A stretch of 64,000 nucleotides of DNA from Bacillus sp. RO3 (GTDB lineage Bacteria; Bacillota; Bacilli; Bacillales; Bacillaceae_B). The notes beneath the pieces are model-generated. The model saw only the letters and a program-made list of their open reading frames with translations, was not told where the DNA came from and searched no databases. Where the stretch lies: NCBI RefSeq assembly GCF_012911895.1, contig NZ_JAAXCV010000026.1, positions 64,501 through 128,500 of the forward strand. The letters run 5' to 3'. Position numbers and translations under genes: made by a program. Position 1 is the stretch's first letter; each line of letters begins with the position of its first letter. Positions 20,297-29,223 of the stretch are shown piece by piece.

Positions 20297-21256
20297 ATGG
20301 TTTATTTCGTTTTTTTACTGGCTGCAGCCACCGTGGTTGCCGCAGCCATCTACCTGAACCGGTTCGGGGATGTAATCAGCAAGAAATCTTCATTAAGCGG
20401 AGCCGTCGTCGGGACATTCCTCATCGCAGGAGCAACATCACTTCCTGAATTGACGACGAGCTTGACCGCCGTTTATATCGATAATCCGGATATTGCTGTC
20501 GGAAACATGCTTGGCAGTAATGTATTCAATCTATTTATCCTGGCAGTGGTGGATCTGATTTACCGTAAACGGAGATTATTCCAAAAAGTGAACCGAAACG
20601 CAACGATCCCGTCTGCCTTGTTTGGTTTTCTTTTCCTGATGATCATCATTTCCGCTCTTTACATTCCAGGTTCCATCGAGTTGTTTGGTATCGGGATTGA
20701 AATGTTTATCATCCTCGCCCTATACTTTATCGCTGTAAAATTTATCTCAAAGGACGAAATCGAAGGAGAATCAGCACCGTCAAGGGATTATCCCCTTAAA
20801 ACGGCAGTCATCGGCTTTGTGATTGCTGCCCTGGTCGTATTCGTTTCAGGGAGTGCATTATCCATTTCCGGTGACCGGTTAGCCGCTGAGACGGGGATGA
20901 ACGCAAGCTTCGTCGGTAGTTTCCTCATTGCTGCTTCTACGTCTCTTCCGGAGCTCGTGACGGTCCTTGCCGCATTTAAACTGGCGAACTATAATATGGC
21001 CATCGGCTCTATCCTGGGAAGCAATCTGTTTAATATCCAACTTCTCGTCCTGACCGATGTCCTTTACCGAAAAGGAGCGATCCTCCAAGCAGTCGATACG
21101 TCACATATCTTTATCGCGTCTCTTGGATTGTTGATGACACTCGTGACCCTCTACCTGCTGTTTCGGCCGTCAACAGTCACAAGCAAGTGGCGATATATGG
21201 CTCCATCTTTCATTATAACCGTTTTATACATTGTCTTTTCCTACGTATTATTTTAG
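20297..21256 (+). CDS. CaCA family cation exchanger (YrbG-like)
   Basis: Membrane antiporter of about 319 residues with the two inverted alpha-repeats of the Ca2+/cation antiporter family. These are GATSLPELTTSLTA with GSNVFNL in the first half and ASTSLPELVTVLAA with GSNLFNI in the second. A hydrophilic loop between halves (about 155-165) is short. ATG 20297 is chosen for the GGAGGA RBS at 20285-20290; the frame is open to 20252 but that part overlaps the riboswitch terminator. The Mn riboswitch upstream suggests the exchanger exports Mn2+ (or Ca2+/Mn2+) when manganese is high. Confidence 0.92.
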   Translation: MVYFVFLLAAATVVAAAIYLNRFGDVISKKSSLSGAVVGTFLIAGATSLPELTTSLTAVYIDNPDIAVGNMLGSNVFNLFILAVVDLIYRKRRLFQKVNRNATIPSALFGFLFLMIIISALYIPGSIELFGIGIEMFIILALYFIAVKFISKDEIEGESAPSRDYPLKTAVIGFVIAALVVFVSGSALSISGDRLAAETGMNASFVGSFLIAASTSLPELVTVLAAFKLANYNMAIGSILGSNLFNIQLLVLTDVLYRKGAILQAVDTSHIFIASLGLLMTLVTLYLLFRPSTVTSKWRYMAPSFIITVLYIVFSYVLF

Positions 21257-21261
21257 ACATT

Positions 21262-21288
21262 AAAAGGCGTGCCCGGGCACGCCTTTAC
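21262..21288. terminator. bidirectional intrinsic terminator
   Basis: Perfect stem AAAGGCGTGCCC / GGGCACGCCTTT with short T/A flanks, shared by the convergent genes at 20297-21256 and 21285-21575. The stop codon of the latter lies in the stem. Confidence 0.85.
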
Positions 21289-21575
21289 TTATTGACCGGT
21301 TTCAAGATAGTCCGCTGTAACGGAACCCCTCCCATGGATACATTCCTTTCAATGAATAAATAGGTTTTCCCATCTACAATAAACTTTCTCTCACCCACAT
21401 ACTCTACATCTTTTCCCTTTTGTTCTAGCTCTTGCCTGATTGCCTCAATGTACTCACCTTCCTTGAAATGCCTTTCTTCAAAATCGATTTGGATATGTTC
21501 TTTCCTGTAACCCATCAGCCAATTGAACAACATGAACAAAACGATTCCTCCTAAAAGGATGAACAGAAATTCCAT
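21285..21575 (-). CDS. hypothetical protein with N-terminal membrane anchor
   Basis: 96 residues. Residues 1-20 (MEFLFILLGGIVLFMLFNWL) form a membrane helix, followed by a charged domain with an alternating strand/helix pattern (EGEYIEAIRQELEQKG, then YVGERKFIVDGKTYLFIER). I do not recognise the family. The start has a GGGGGGAAATCAATG-type RBS. It is a single gene convergent with the cation exchanger. Confidence 0.65.
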   Translation of the reverse strand: MEFLFILLGGIVLFMLFNWLMGYRKEHIQIDFEERHFKEGEYIEAIRQELEQKGKDVEYVGERKFIVDGKTYLFIERNVSMGGVPLQRTILKPVNK

Positions 21576-21735
21576 TGATTTCCCCCCTGATTTATTCTGT
21601 TTCCCTTATATACGAATCAGATTGACCTTACGTTTCAATTCTGTAGTATGGCATCCCCGTAAGACACTTCACATGATTCACCTTTACACTTATGGTACAT
21701 TAAACTTGATTGAATGATGAAGGAGTGAATGTTAA

Positions 21736-22410
21736 ATGGCGGAAAAAGAACAAATCAAGCAGGACATTTTAGATGCTTACCATTTCAGACACGCAACAAA
21801 GGAATTCGATCCAGACAAGAAAGTATCAGACGATGATTTCCGGTTCATTATGGAAACAGGCCGACTGTCACCAAGTTCATTTGGATTCGAACCTTGGAGA
21901 TTCCTTGTGATACAAAAGCCTGAACTGAGAGATAAAATCAAGAATACTGCCTGGGGAGCGTACGGAAAACTGCCGGAAGCCAGCCATTTCGTCGTGATCC
22001 TCGCAAGAACGAAAAAAGATACTAAGTATGATTCACACTACTTACAGGATCATTTTAAACATGTAAAGAATCTCCCTGAAGATCACATGGCTAAATACTT
22101 AGAGAAAATCGAGCAATTCCAAAAGGTTGATTTCAATCTCCTGGAGGGAGACCGCCCGCTATATGACTGGGCTGGGAAACAGACCTATTTGGCTCTTGGG
22201 AATATGATGACAGCAGCGGCACAAATCGGCGTGGATTCCTGCCCGATTGAAGGCTTTGATATTGAAAAAATGAATAAGCTCCTGGATGAAGAAGGCTTGT
22301 TAGAAGACGGCAGCTTCAGTATTTCCGTCATGGTCGCATTCGGTTACCGTGTGAAGGATCCCGCGCCGAAGACTCGCCGTACCTTTGAAGACATCGTGAA
22401 GTTTGTATAA
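21736..22410 (+). CDS. yfkO: NAD(P)H-dependent nitroreductase family oxidoreductase
   Basis: FMN enzyme of 224 residues, collinear with B. subtilis YfkO: the start KQDILDAYHFRHATKEFDP, the core SPSSFGFEPWRFLVIQ, the middle GNMMTAAAQIGVDSCPIEGF and the end FEDIVKFV all match my memory of that protein. It reduces nitroaromatics and probably quinones. ATG has AAGGAG 8 nt upstream and a strong terminator follows. It is a single gene, and no dedicated regulator is adjacent. Confidence 0.92.
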   Translation: MAEKEQIKQDILDAYHFRHATKEFDPDKKVSDDDFRFIMETGRLSPSSFGFEPWRFLVIQKPELRDKIKNTAWGAYGKLPEASHFVVILARTKKDTKYDSHYLQDHFKHVKNLPEDHMAKYLEKIEQFQKVDFNLLEGDRPLYDWAGKQTYLALGNMMTAAAQIGVDSCPIEGFDIEKMNKLLDEEGLLEDGSFSISVMVAFGYRVKDPAPKTRRTFEDIVKFV

Positions 22411-22413
22411 TAC

Positions 22414-22447
22414 AAAAATGACCCCGGTACATCGCGGGTCATTTTTT
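22414..22447 (+). terminator. intrinsic terminator of yfkO
   Basis: Stem AAAATGACCC / GGGTCATTTT with T run, starting 3 nt after the stop codon. Confidence 0.9.
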
Positions 22448-22458
22448 ATGTTGTTCTA

Positions 22459-23514
22459 TCATTTAAACCAATCGGCTCCCTCATCCATATGAACAAAGGG
22501 AATGTCTGTATCCACTCGACCGGTGATTTTCTCCCTCTCCACATCATGACCATCCAGCCACTGGGCAAAATCAAAGACAACCGGTTCTCTGTCCCCGCCA
22601 AGGGCAAACCAGGCTTTCATCTCCTGCGGCAGGTAAGCCGATGTATGTATCGTGCCTGCCCAGCTTCCATAAAGATCCGAGAAGACACCTTTCTCTGTAT
22701 CATTCAACAACCGAAATGCTTCCTTGGCATCGAGTCCCTCCTTCTCCTGAATGATTGCCAGTCTGCGCTTTGAATCGACCAGATGATTTCGATTTTCATG
22801 TGTCATGACTTCAAAATGATTGGTGCATGCATTGGACGTTCGAACTTCCACCCCACGCGGTGAGGTTTCTACAATAAATGTCTCCCCGCTTCTGTCATAC
22901 ACCACATAACTGAACGAATGCCTGTGAGGAATTTCCTTAAGCATCTCCACAGCTTCCCAACCATTTCCGCAAGACTCTAATACCAGGCGGCCGATCATAC
23001 AGCAAATGAAGCCAACTCCAGGACTTTTCCGATGCATGAAATTATACCCCAAGGCGAGGCCTTTCTCGTTCATTCCATCCATCCGCCCCGTCACCCGCTG
23101 ACTGGGACCGATCATACTATATCCGCCATCCGTCGGTTGATAAAGGGTATAGCGTCCTTCATAGGTTTTCGGATGATAATCATAATTCCGGATCAAATAA
23201 TCCCTGCCTGTCACGATGGAACAGCCGGACTTCACATACTCAACCCGGTACCCGCCAAACTCCTGCAGCACTCTTTCCATGGGCCATTCCAGAGCTTCCT
23301 GCAAGCCAAGCAGCTCATCCCAGATGCCGGGGGCGAACCTCTTGATCGCTTCCTTCGTTTCCTCGATACTGATGGAAAACCTCGGTCTTCTTACCTTCCA
23401 CTGATTCTCCCGATTTTTTACCGTGATGGAATCCTTTATCCTTTCCCCCTGCAAGCGGCCAAACTCATAATGAGAGCCCCGAAATTGAATGATATCACTA
23501 TGTATTGTCCTCAT
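22459..23514 (-). CDS. C45 family autoproteolytic acyltransferase/hydrolase
   Basis: Ntn-hydrolase of 351 residues related to acyl-CoA:6-aminopenicillanate acyltransferase. The likely nucleophile is Cys98 in SGCSIVTGRDYLIRNYDYH, a pattern typical of the family, in which cleavage before the cysteine would create the N-terminal nucleophile. Conserved GMNEKGLALGYNF and YVVYDRSGETFIVETSP follow. The physiological substrate in Bacillus is unknown. It is the last gene before a convergent yfkO and is probably monocistronic. Confidence 0.82.
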   Translation of the reverse strand: MRTIHSDIIQFRGSHYEFGRLQGERIKDSITVKNRENQWKVRRPRFSISIEETKEAIKRFAPGIWDELLGLQEALEWPMERVLQEFGGYRVEYVKSGCSIVTGRDYLIRNYDYHPKTYEGRYTLYQPTDGGYSMIGPSQRVTGRMDGMNEKGLALGYNFMHRKSPGVGFICCMIGRLVLESCGNGWEAVEMLKEIPHRHSFSYVVYDRSGETFIVETSPRGVEVRTSNACTNHFEVMTHENRNHLVDSKRRLAIIQEKEGLDAKEAFRLLNDTEKGVFSDLYGSWAGTIHTSAYLPQEMKAWFALGGDREPVVFDFAQWLDGHDVEREKITGRVDTDIPFVHMDEGADWFK

Positions 23515-23588
23515 TTTAAACCCTCTTTTGTCAGAATGTATTCTATAAGGATAATAGAATGCTTGGGAAAAAGAAAGGAATCGCCATC

Positions 23589-24110
23589 CTACTTCTCCCT
23601 CCCATCAGCCGGCAGAAAAGCCACCATCACAAAGCCTATGACAAAGGCCAACCCCGTTACCAATAGTCCAAGAAAGAAACCGACGGCGGCCATACCACCA
23701 TCCTCACCTGGGTACCGGGATTCATATGTGCCCCACTTATACAAGATAAATAAAAACAGGAACAAGTAGAAGCTACTCCCTGCCATAGCCGTTTTCAGAC
23801 GCTCCCCTTCCCCCCACTCTCTCGAATGGACAAGTGAACTCCACACCAGCAAGCTCATCATAATAGCAGCCGCCATGATGACAAGATGAAGAAATGGGAT
23901 CATCATCACGGTCATAACGTACAATATCAGTCCCGTTGTACAGAATAACAATAGATTCATCCCGAACAAAGAAACTCCGATTAACCAGGGGTTCTGAAAC
24001 CACTTGTATTTATTTAGCGATTGAATCCACTTCAACCTAAAGATTTTCTCACTCGGAATTCTTATGAAAATGAAAACCCCGATGAGAGCCAAAAGGATAA
24101 TCAACGTCAA
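23589..24110 (-). CDS. hypothetical four- to five-span membrane protein
   Basis: 173 residues with hydrophobic segments at about 2-17, 42-68, 72-95, 108-125 and 142-166; the last loop contains RYPGEDGG. I do not recognise the family. The start is a TTG at 24110 with GGGAGG 7 nt upstream. That start overlaps the stop of a short possible reading frame (24107-24244) in a TTGA arrangement. Nothing nearby indicates its function. Confidence 0.6.
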   Translation of the reverse strand: MTLIILLALIGVFIFIRIPSEKIFRLKWIQSLNKYKWFQNPWLIGVSLFGMNLLLFCTTGLILYVMTVMMIPFLHLVIMAAAIMMSLLVWSSLVHSREWGEGERLKTAMAGSSFYLFLFLFILYKWGTYESRYPGEDGGMAAVGFFLGLLVTGLAFVIGFVMVAFLPADGREK

Positions 24111-24244
24111 TGCTCGAACCTCCCATTTATCATGATGATATGGTTTATTTTACCACACCATCTGTTGATAATTTTGCGTTGTGTAAAAGGTATGATGCAC
24201 ATTTCCCACGTTCTAAACTCTTTCAGCTGCTGAATCCATATCAA
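24107..24244 (-). CDS. possible short ORF behind a perfect Shine-Dalgarno
   Basis: A TTG at 24244 is preceded at 6 nt by AGGAGGTGATC, a full match to the anti-Shine-Dalgarno. It opens a 45-codon frame that ends in TGA overlapping the TTG start of the membrane protein gene, as in translational coupling. The product is Ile/Trp/Arg rich and not recognisable. The same SD also precedes, at 11 nt, an ATG with only eight codons (MDSAAERV). Either could be real; the composition does not look strongly like protein. Confidence 0.3.
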   Translation of the reverse strand: MIWIQQLKEFRTWEMCIIPFTQRKIINRWCGKINHIIMINGRFEH

Positions 24245-24263
24245 TGATCACCTCCTGAACGAT

Positions 24264-24294
24264 ATAAAAAAGAACGGCCACAACGACCGCTCCC
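24264..24294 (-). terminator. intrinsic terminator of sigma-clpP operon
   Basis: Minus-strand AGCGGTC / GGCCGTT stem (two G-U pairs) and a TTTTTT tract, 6 nt after the clpP stop. Confidence 0.7.
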
Positions 24295-24299
24295 ACTCA

Positions 24300-24881
24300 T
24301 CATTTCTTTTCAATAATTTCATCGATAATCCCATATACCTTCGCCTCATAGGCACTCATGAAATAATCACGATCCGTATCAATGGCCACTTTCTCGACAG
24401 GCTGACCCGTTTTTTCAGCGATGATTTCATTGATATGCTGTCTTAGTTTCAAGATTCGCTTTGCGGATATTTCCAGGTCTGTCGCCTGCCCCCGGGCACC
24501 GCCCAGTGGCTGGTGTATCATGATTTCACTGTTAGGAAGAGCGAACCGCTTTCCTTTTGTCCCTGCAAGCAACAACATCGCCCCAAAGGAAGCCGCCATA
24601 CCGGTGCAAATCGTCCGCACATCGGGACTGATATATTGCATCGTATCAAAGATGGCAAACCCCGCTGAGGTTGAGCCGCCCGGGCTGTTGATATAAAGGG
24701 AAATGTCCTTTTCAGGATCGTCTGCTGCCAGGAACAATAGCTGGGCTACAATACTGTTCGCCATGTGGTCATTTACTTCATCACTTACCATAATAATACG
24801 GTCTTTTAACAATCTCGAATAAATATCGTAGGATCTCTCCCCTTTTCCTGACTGTTCAATCACATAAGGTATTGTATTCAT
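24300..24881 (-). CDS. clpP: ATP-dependent Clp protease proteolytic subunit, paralogue
   Basis: Serine protease of 193 residues with the complete catalytic triad Ser98 (GMAASFGAM), His123 (IMIHQPLGG) and Asp172 (TDRDYFMS), and the usual ClpP N-terminal loop. It normally assembles as a tetradecamer with ClpX or ClpC. It lies 21 nt after a sigma factor gene and so is co-transcribed with it. The housekeeping clpP of Bacillus does not sit with a sigma gene, which suggests a second ClpP. It could degrade an anti-sigma factor or the sigma factor itself; that is an inference. Confidence 0.92.
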   Translation of the reverse strand: MNTIPYVIEQSGKGERSYDIYSRLLKDRIIMVSDEVNDHMANSIVAQLLFLAADDPEKDISLYINSPGGSTSAGFAIFDTMQYISPDVRTICTGMAASFGAMLLLAGTKGKRFALPNSEIMIHQPLGGARGQATDLEISAKRILKLRQHINEIIAEKTGQPVEKVAIDTDRDYFMSAYEAKVYGIIDEIIEKK

Positions 24882-24902
24882 ATCGGATTCCTCCCTCTTT
24901 CG

Positions 24903-25589
24903 TTATGCAGCTGATGAGAGGACTGCGGAAGGAGAAGGAGACGTTCGAGGTGTCAGGGTTTGAACCACTTGATGTTTAAGCAGGAGTGGAAGATAGGCTA
25001 AAAGAAGAGATGGATCCTGAGCTTTCAAGCTGCGGTATAAAATGGTGTTCAGTTCCTCTTGAAGGTTTTCATCCCAGAAGGACTGTACAGCTCCAACTTC
25101 TTCATCTGAGATTTTTTTCACCCTGGCCCGCGACCGGTTCAGAAGAGCTTTCACAGCCGTTTCCGTCATGTTTAACATGGTGGCCACTTCAGATATTTTG
25201 TACTGAAAGGCTTCTTTAAGGATAAAGGTGACCAGCTGTTTTGGAGTCATTGTGTTTGAAAGCAGCTGGATCATATCCTTACTGATCCCCTCAAGGGGCT
25301 GATCCTCGATTATCAACTCCGGTACTCGCCCAATAACTTCCCTGCTTTGTTTCCTTACTTTATCAATCCATACATGATAAGCGATCTTATTGAGTAAAGA
25401 AGAGCTCCATCTACGTCGATCTGGATATTGGCTCAATGCCTTAAAGATAGACTCCTGTGCAAGATCTTCCCCGTCCCATTTATTTTTCGTCAGGAAATAA
25501 CAGTATCGATAGAGTTTTGGGACCAGATCCTCCATACCCTCTTCATTTCGCCTGCCTATCATCCGGTTTGCGGTTAACCTTTTTTGCAT
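24903..25589 (-). CDS. ECF-like RNA polymerase sigma factor
   Basis: Sigma-70 family protein of about 228 residues. Region 2 is visible at about 20-80 (LVPKLYRYCYFLTKNKWDGEDLAQESIFKAL) and region 4 at about 110-165 (TPKQLVTFILKEAFQYKISEVATMLNMTETAVKALLNRSRA). A C-terminal extension of about 60 residues ending in a Pro/Ser-rich tail is unusual for simple ECF factors. ATG 25589 has GGAAAGGAG upstream; an earlier ATG at 25610 has no spacing for an RBS. No anti-sigma gene is recognisable, and the downstream partner is clpP. Confidence 0.85.
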   Translation of the reverse strand: MQKRLTANRMIGRRNEEGMEDLVPKLYRYCYFLTKNKWDGEDLAQESIFKALSQYPDRRRWSSSLLNKIAYHVWIDKVRKQSREVIGRVPELIIEDQPLEGISKDMIQLLSNTMTPKQLVTFILKEAFQYKISEVATMLNMTETAVKALLNRSRARVKKISDEEVGAVQSFWDENLQEELNTILYRSLKAQDPSLLLAYLPLLLKHQVVQTLTPRTSPSPSAVLSSAA

Positions 25590-25694
25590 TGTCTTTTCGC
25601 TCCTTTCCATCCTCTCATGCTTATAACGGATAAGAATGTAAAAAAGATACGGGTGAGGGAAATCCTTTTTTATTCAAAGGCTTTTTCTAAGCGA

Positions 25695-26708
25695 TTACGT
25701 TTCCATGAGCTTCTTTAACTTCTCTGGCTCATCTACGCGGAGGGCAACCTCTGACACCTGCTTTTTCCGCCCCATAAACATGGTCGCTTCTAAAGGTTCT
25801 TTTAAAAACAAGACGACTTGTGGTTGAATTTCTTCAAAATCTTTGCACATGAACACAAGGGCATCTTTACCTGGTGTCGCCCCCCATTCCATCGTATCTA
25901 TTTTATGAAGGGGGATGACCATGCGTTGCATCAGCCCTTGAGTCACATAGATGCTGTCATTTTTCACTTCCAGGGGGTGTAACCGGGTAATCTGAATTTC
26001 AGCTATAAACAACAGGACTGTATACACGTTGAGGATCAACAGGATGAAGGACAAGATGGGAAGCTTCGTGTGGAGCCACCAGTGAATTCCGATTGTCTCT
26101 ATCACAACGGCGTGGATAAGCATGATATTCATCGCAACGGCACTGGTCTTGTGGTGCATCGTTACCGCACCTTCGTGAACAGGCGGTTTCTTCCTCCAGC
26201 TAAAGAGTGCATAATACATCATCAGCCCTTCAGACGAAAGGATTCGAAGCAGCATATGGCTGCTGACTTTATCCCCCACTGCAGGAAGGAATGAAAAGAG
26301 AGGACCGATTCCTGATACTTGCATAGAAGAGCGGATGCCTGGTATCTTGCGGACAAAAAGGAAAATAAGCCCCAACTCAGCTGCAAGGAGCAGTACTTCG
26401 ACCCCTATCCCTGAATAAAGGAGGAAGGTAAACGGAGCGAATAATTCTTCCGGGATGATGACTCTCCCTAACACAAGCCCAAATACGATTACACCAATGA
26501 CTTGTTTCTTCGACAGCTTAAAGGCAGCATAAGCCAGGGCGGGTGAAATCATCATCAAGTCCACCATTGATCCTATGACGACCTCCATTTCCAGTTCAAT
26601 AGACAAAAACCGTTGAACCATTGGTTGATACACCAACCAATTACTTAGGAGAACGACAGCCAACAGCCCTAATGCCCATTTAGCTAACTTTGTATCACGT
26701 AGTACCAT
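25695..26708 (-). CDS. uncharacterised membrane protein with C-terminal soluble domain
   Basis: 337 residues. The first about 240 carry seven or so hydrophobic spans. The last about 95 are soluble, beginning LHPLEVKNDSIYVTQGLMQRMVIPLHKIDTMEWG, which resembles a PH-like domain. Similar Bacillus proteins have been annotated as beta-carotene monooxygenase without evidence, and I do not endorse that. The start has GGAGAGGAGC 9 nt upstream. It lies about 105 nt upstream of the sigma factor gene; membership in the same operon is possible but unproved. Confidence 0.6.
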   Translation of the reverse strand: MVLRDTKLAKWALGLLAVVLLSNWLVYQPMVQRFLSIELEMEVVIGSMVDLMMISPALAYAAFKLSKKQVIGVIVFGLVLGRVIIPEELFAPFTFLLYSGIGVEVLLLAAELGLIFLFVRKIPGIRSSMQVSGIGPLFSFLPAVGDKVSSHMLLRILSSEGLMMYYALFSWRKKPPVHEGAVTMHHKTSAVAMNIMLIHAVVIETIGIHWWLHTKLPILSFILLILNVYTVLLFIAEIQITRLHPLEVKNDSIYVTQGLMQRMVIPLHKIDTMEWGATPGKDALVFMCKDFEEIQPQVVLFLKEPLEATMFMGRKKQVSEVALRVDEPEKLKKLMET

Positions 26709-26751
26709 GAAAAATGGCTCCTCTCCAAAACAAACATTCTACTTATTCACA

Positions 26752-27846
26752 TTATAACTCTTCCAGCTTTTCCCGAAAATCCTCATCTCTCAATATGGAT
26801 AGTATGAATCCATTTAAATGTTTGGAGATTTTCCTTCCCTCTCCTTTTTGAAGATTATTTGTAAATATAGCGATCTCTGTAGCGTTCCCGTCAAGGTCTG
26901 TCGCATAGGCAGCATTGGTGACAAGAAATGTGGTAGATCCACCTTTTTGTCCTGCGTGCTGCAGCCATTCTCTATTCTTAGGACTTTCCATCAGTCCCTC
27001 CAAAACGGCGTCCAGCCCCTGCTGTGTATGCTTCGGGAATGAAGTCTTTGAATTGAGCTTCCCCATGATGGCTGCATATTCAGCGGTTGTACTCCGCGTC
27101 AGTCTGTCGGACCAGATTTTCTGCAGGGGCTCATTTGTATGCAATTGGTCTATGTATGTTTGTTTTTGACCGCTTTTCAATGCTTTCAGAATGTCATGGG
27201 ATAGTTGAATGTATTCTTCTCTCGACATCTCCTTCAAAGTTGCTTCAATCGTTGCTTCTGTATAAGATGGATTCTCCAATTTCAGATGGGTGGGAATCAG
27301 CATGGCGGACACGATGGGATAGACGGACTCATGCTTCTCAATTTCCCATTCATCCAACAACCGGTTAATTGCATCTACTCCAAGAAGATCCATCATATAT
27401 TCAGTGTTTGCGTTCGAGCTGAACAGAATCATCCCCTTCACCACATTTTCGAGATTGGTGGAATTCCCCAGGAGCAACCCCCGTTCTTTTGAATAGGCAA
27501 GCCAGCTGTCATGGGCTCCTCCATCCGTATTCGGGACATAATACGAATCGAGTTCATCCAGAGACACACTCTGCGTAGGATCGATTATGTTCCCTTCACA
27601 TTGTCTGGCATATTCAATTGCCACGATGATCTTCACTGTACTCGCTAAAGGAAACATCTCATCTGCCCGAATGGATGCTAGCGTTACCCCGTTACGTCTT
27701 ACCGTCAAGCTGCTGTTATCATTCTTTTTCAAATGGTTTAACAGATACTCCGGGTCATCTTTCCCTGCCGATTGCCTAACCACTGCTACAATGATGATCA
27801 CTCCAATCACCATACAAGCTCCAATAAAAAATAATGCAATCTTCAT
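26752..27846 (-). CDS. serine hydrolase, class A beta-lactamase-like
   Basis: Membrane-anchored or secreted protein of 364 residues. An N-terminal hydrophobic helix (residues 2-24) precedes the catalytic STVK (serine at about 69), then SSN (about 146-148) and KGGST (about 305) in place of the KTG triad. The overall fold resembles beta-lactamase class A/PBP-related hydrolases. The intact triad suggests activity, but the extra 60-residue segment makes a true beta-lactamase unlikely. ATG 27846 follows GGAG at 8 nt; a GTG at 27855 is possible. Confidence 0.82.
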   Translation of the reverse strand: MKIALFFIGACMVIGVIIIVAVVRQSAGKDDPEYLLNHLKKNDNSSLTVRRNGVTLASIRADEMFPLASTVKIIVAIEYARQCEGNIIDPTQSVSLDELDSYYVPNTDGGAHDSWLAYSKERGLLLGNSTNLENVVKGMILFSSNANTEYMMDLLGVDAINRLLDEWEIEKHESVYPIVSAMLIPTHLKLENPSYTEATIEATLKEMSREEYIQLSHDILKALKSGQKQTYIDQLHTNEPLQKIWSDRLTRSTTAEYAAIMGKLNSKTSFPKHTQQGLDAVLEGLMESPKNREWLQHAGQKGGSTTFLVTNAAYATDLDGNATEIAIFTNNLQKGEGRKISKHLNGFILSILRDEDFREKLEEL

Positions 27847-27952
27847 TTTATACACTCCAGTCTATGAAAGGTGTCATGTACTATACGATCGGGAAATGGT
27901 AAATGTTTCATTTTTATATACAACAAGGGGATGGGACAAGTGTTTTAGAACA

Positions 27953-27998
27953 CAAAAATCCGAACGATCACTCGAAATTCAAGCTCATTCGGATTTTG
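27953..27998 (-). terminator. intrinsic terminator of the DMT gene
   Basis: Arms AAAATCCGAA and TTCGGATTTT around a 23-nt loop, with a T run on both sides; on the minus strand it ends the transporter gene at 28051. Confidence 0.75.
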
Positions 27999-28050
27999 AA
28001 ATTATTTTATTAGGACAGGTTTCTTGTTATTGGATATCCCAGCCTCTTAA

Positions 28051-28917
28051 TCAGGCTTCCTGCTTTTTACCGGCTTCATTATTTTTCAAGAACATATACA
28101 ACGAAGCTGCAAAGATGATGATGTACCCGATAACACTAAGCCCATCCGGGATCTGGCCGAATAAGAAAATACTGATAAGAGCAGAGTACACGACGGTGGA
28201 ATAGAAAAAGATTGAAATTTCTCTTGCCGGTGCAAACTTGTAGGCGATTGTGATTCCGAATTGACCAACTGTGGCAAAAACACCGGCGGATAACAAGTAA
28301 ATCCATTGCTTCACGCTCATCGGTTCATAAAATCCGATCACAAAGGGGAGCAGCACCACCGTTGTAAAGAATGAAAAGTAAAAAACGACGGTGTAAAACT
28401 TCTCCCTGGTCCCCAATACCCGCAGGACGGTATACGCACCGGCTGCAAAGATGGCCGAGAATACTCCGGCAAGATAGGGAATGACATCAAAGGAAAACGC
28501 CGGTTTGATGATAAAGAGTGTTCCAATGAAAGCAACGATGATCGACACAACCTGAAACACCCGGGTTCGTTCCTTCAGGAAAATCGCTGAGAAAATAATG
28601 GTAAGGAATGGACTAAGTTTATTCAGCATATCGGCATCGGATAACACCAAGTGATCGATTGCATAAAAGAACAGCACGATCCCGACAGCCCCCAGTCCTG
28701 AACGGAGCAACAAAAGCTTTTGATTTTCCTTTTTCCCGAATAGCCTTTCGTTATGATACCGGACAAATCCGAATGCGATGAAAGCAGAAACGATGTTCCG
28801 GAAAAACGTTTTTTGAATCGTCGGCACATCTCCTGACAGCTTAACAAAAGCCGCCATCAACGAGAAGCCGAACGCAGATAGTAGCAATAGAAGAATTCCT
28901 TTGTTTCGATTTGACAT
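28051..28917 (-). CDS. DMT family transporter (EamA)
   Basis: Ten-span transporter of 288 residues with two EamA repeats: GILLLLLSAFGFSLMAAFVK at the start and LAGVFSAIFAAGAYTVLRVLG at about 150. The motif LSPFLTIIFSAIFLKER closes the first repeat. It differs clearly from the other DMT protein at 18197 and is monocistronic. Substrate unknown. The gap 28918-29223 to the next gene has a possible hairpin (CCAGGC / GCCTGG, 29013-29039) and nothing else I can name. Confidence 0.87.
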   Translation of the reverse strand: MSNRNKGILLLLLSAFGFSLMAAFVKLSGDVPTIQKTFFRNIVSAFIAFGFVRYHNERLFGKKENQKLLLLRSGLGAVGIVLFFYAIDHLVLSDADMLNKLSPFLTIIFSAIFLKERTRVFQVVSIIVAFIGTLFIIKPAFSFDVIPYLAGVFSAIFAAGAYTVLRVLGTREKFYTVVFYFSFFTTVVLLPFVIGFYEPMSVKQWIYLLSAGVFATVGQFGITIAYKFAPAREISIFFYSTVVYSALISIFLFGQIPDGLSVIGYIIIFAASLYMFLKNNEAGKKQEA

Positions 28918-29223
28918 ATCTTCCTCCGTTTAGATTAAAGATCGTTGGATCCATTCCCCTTGAGGTAGAACACAACCACAACCTAATTAGTGTAACAAAT
29001 TCCAGGCAGAAGATGGAGAATTCAGCCTGGCTGATGGCAAACGTTGACTCCATAATAGATTCCCTTGTACAGGTGGATTTATCCTTTTCCTTTTATCTCT
29101 GTTGGGTTTATTTATGGTTCTCCCACTATCCCGGGACAAGTTTTTGGAGAAAACTAGTCCTTCGACTATACATTTTTTCGCTGAATGAATAAGATGCAGT
29201 ATACCTTTATAGGGGGTGATCAA

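Noticed and set aside
26752..27846. True beta-lactamase resistance gene
   Set aside because: Although STVK, SSN and KGGST are present, the membrane anchor, the extra segment and the absence of a typical omega-loop motif argue for a general serine hydrolase.
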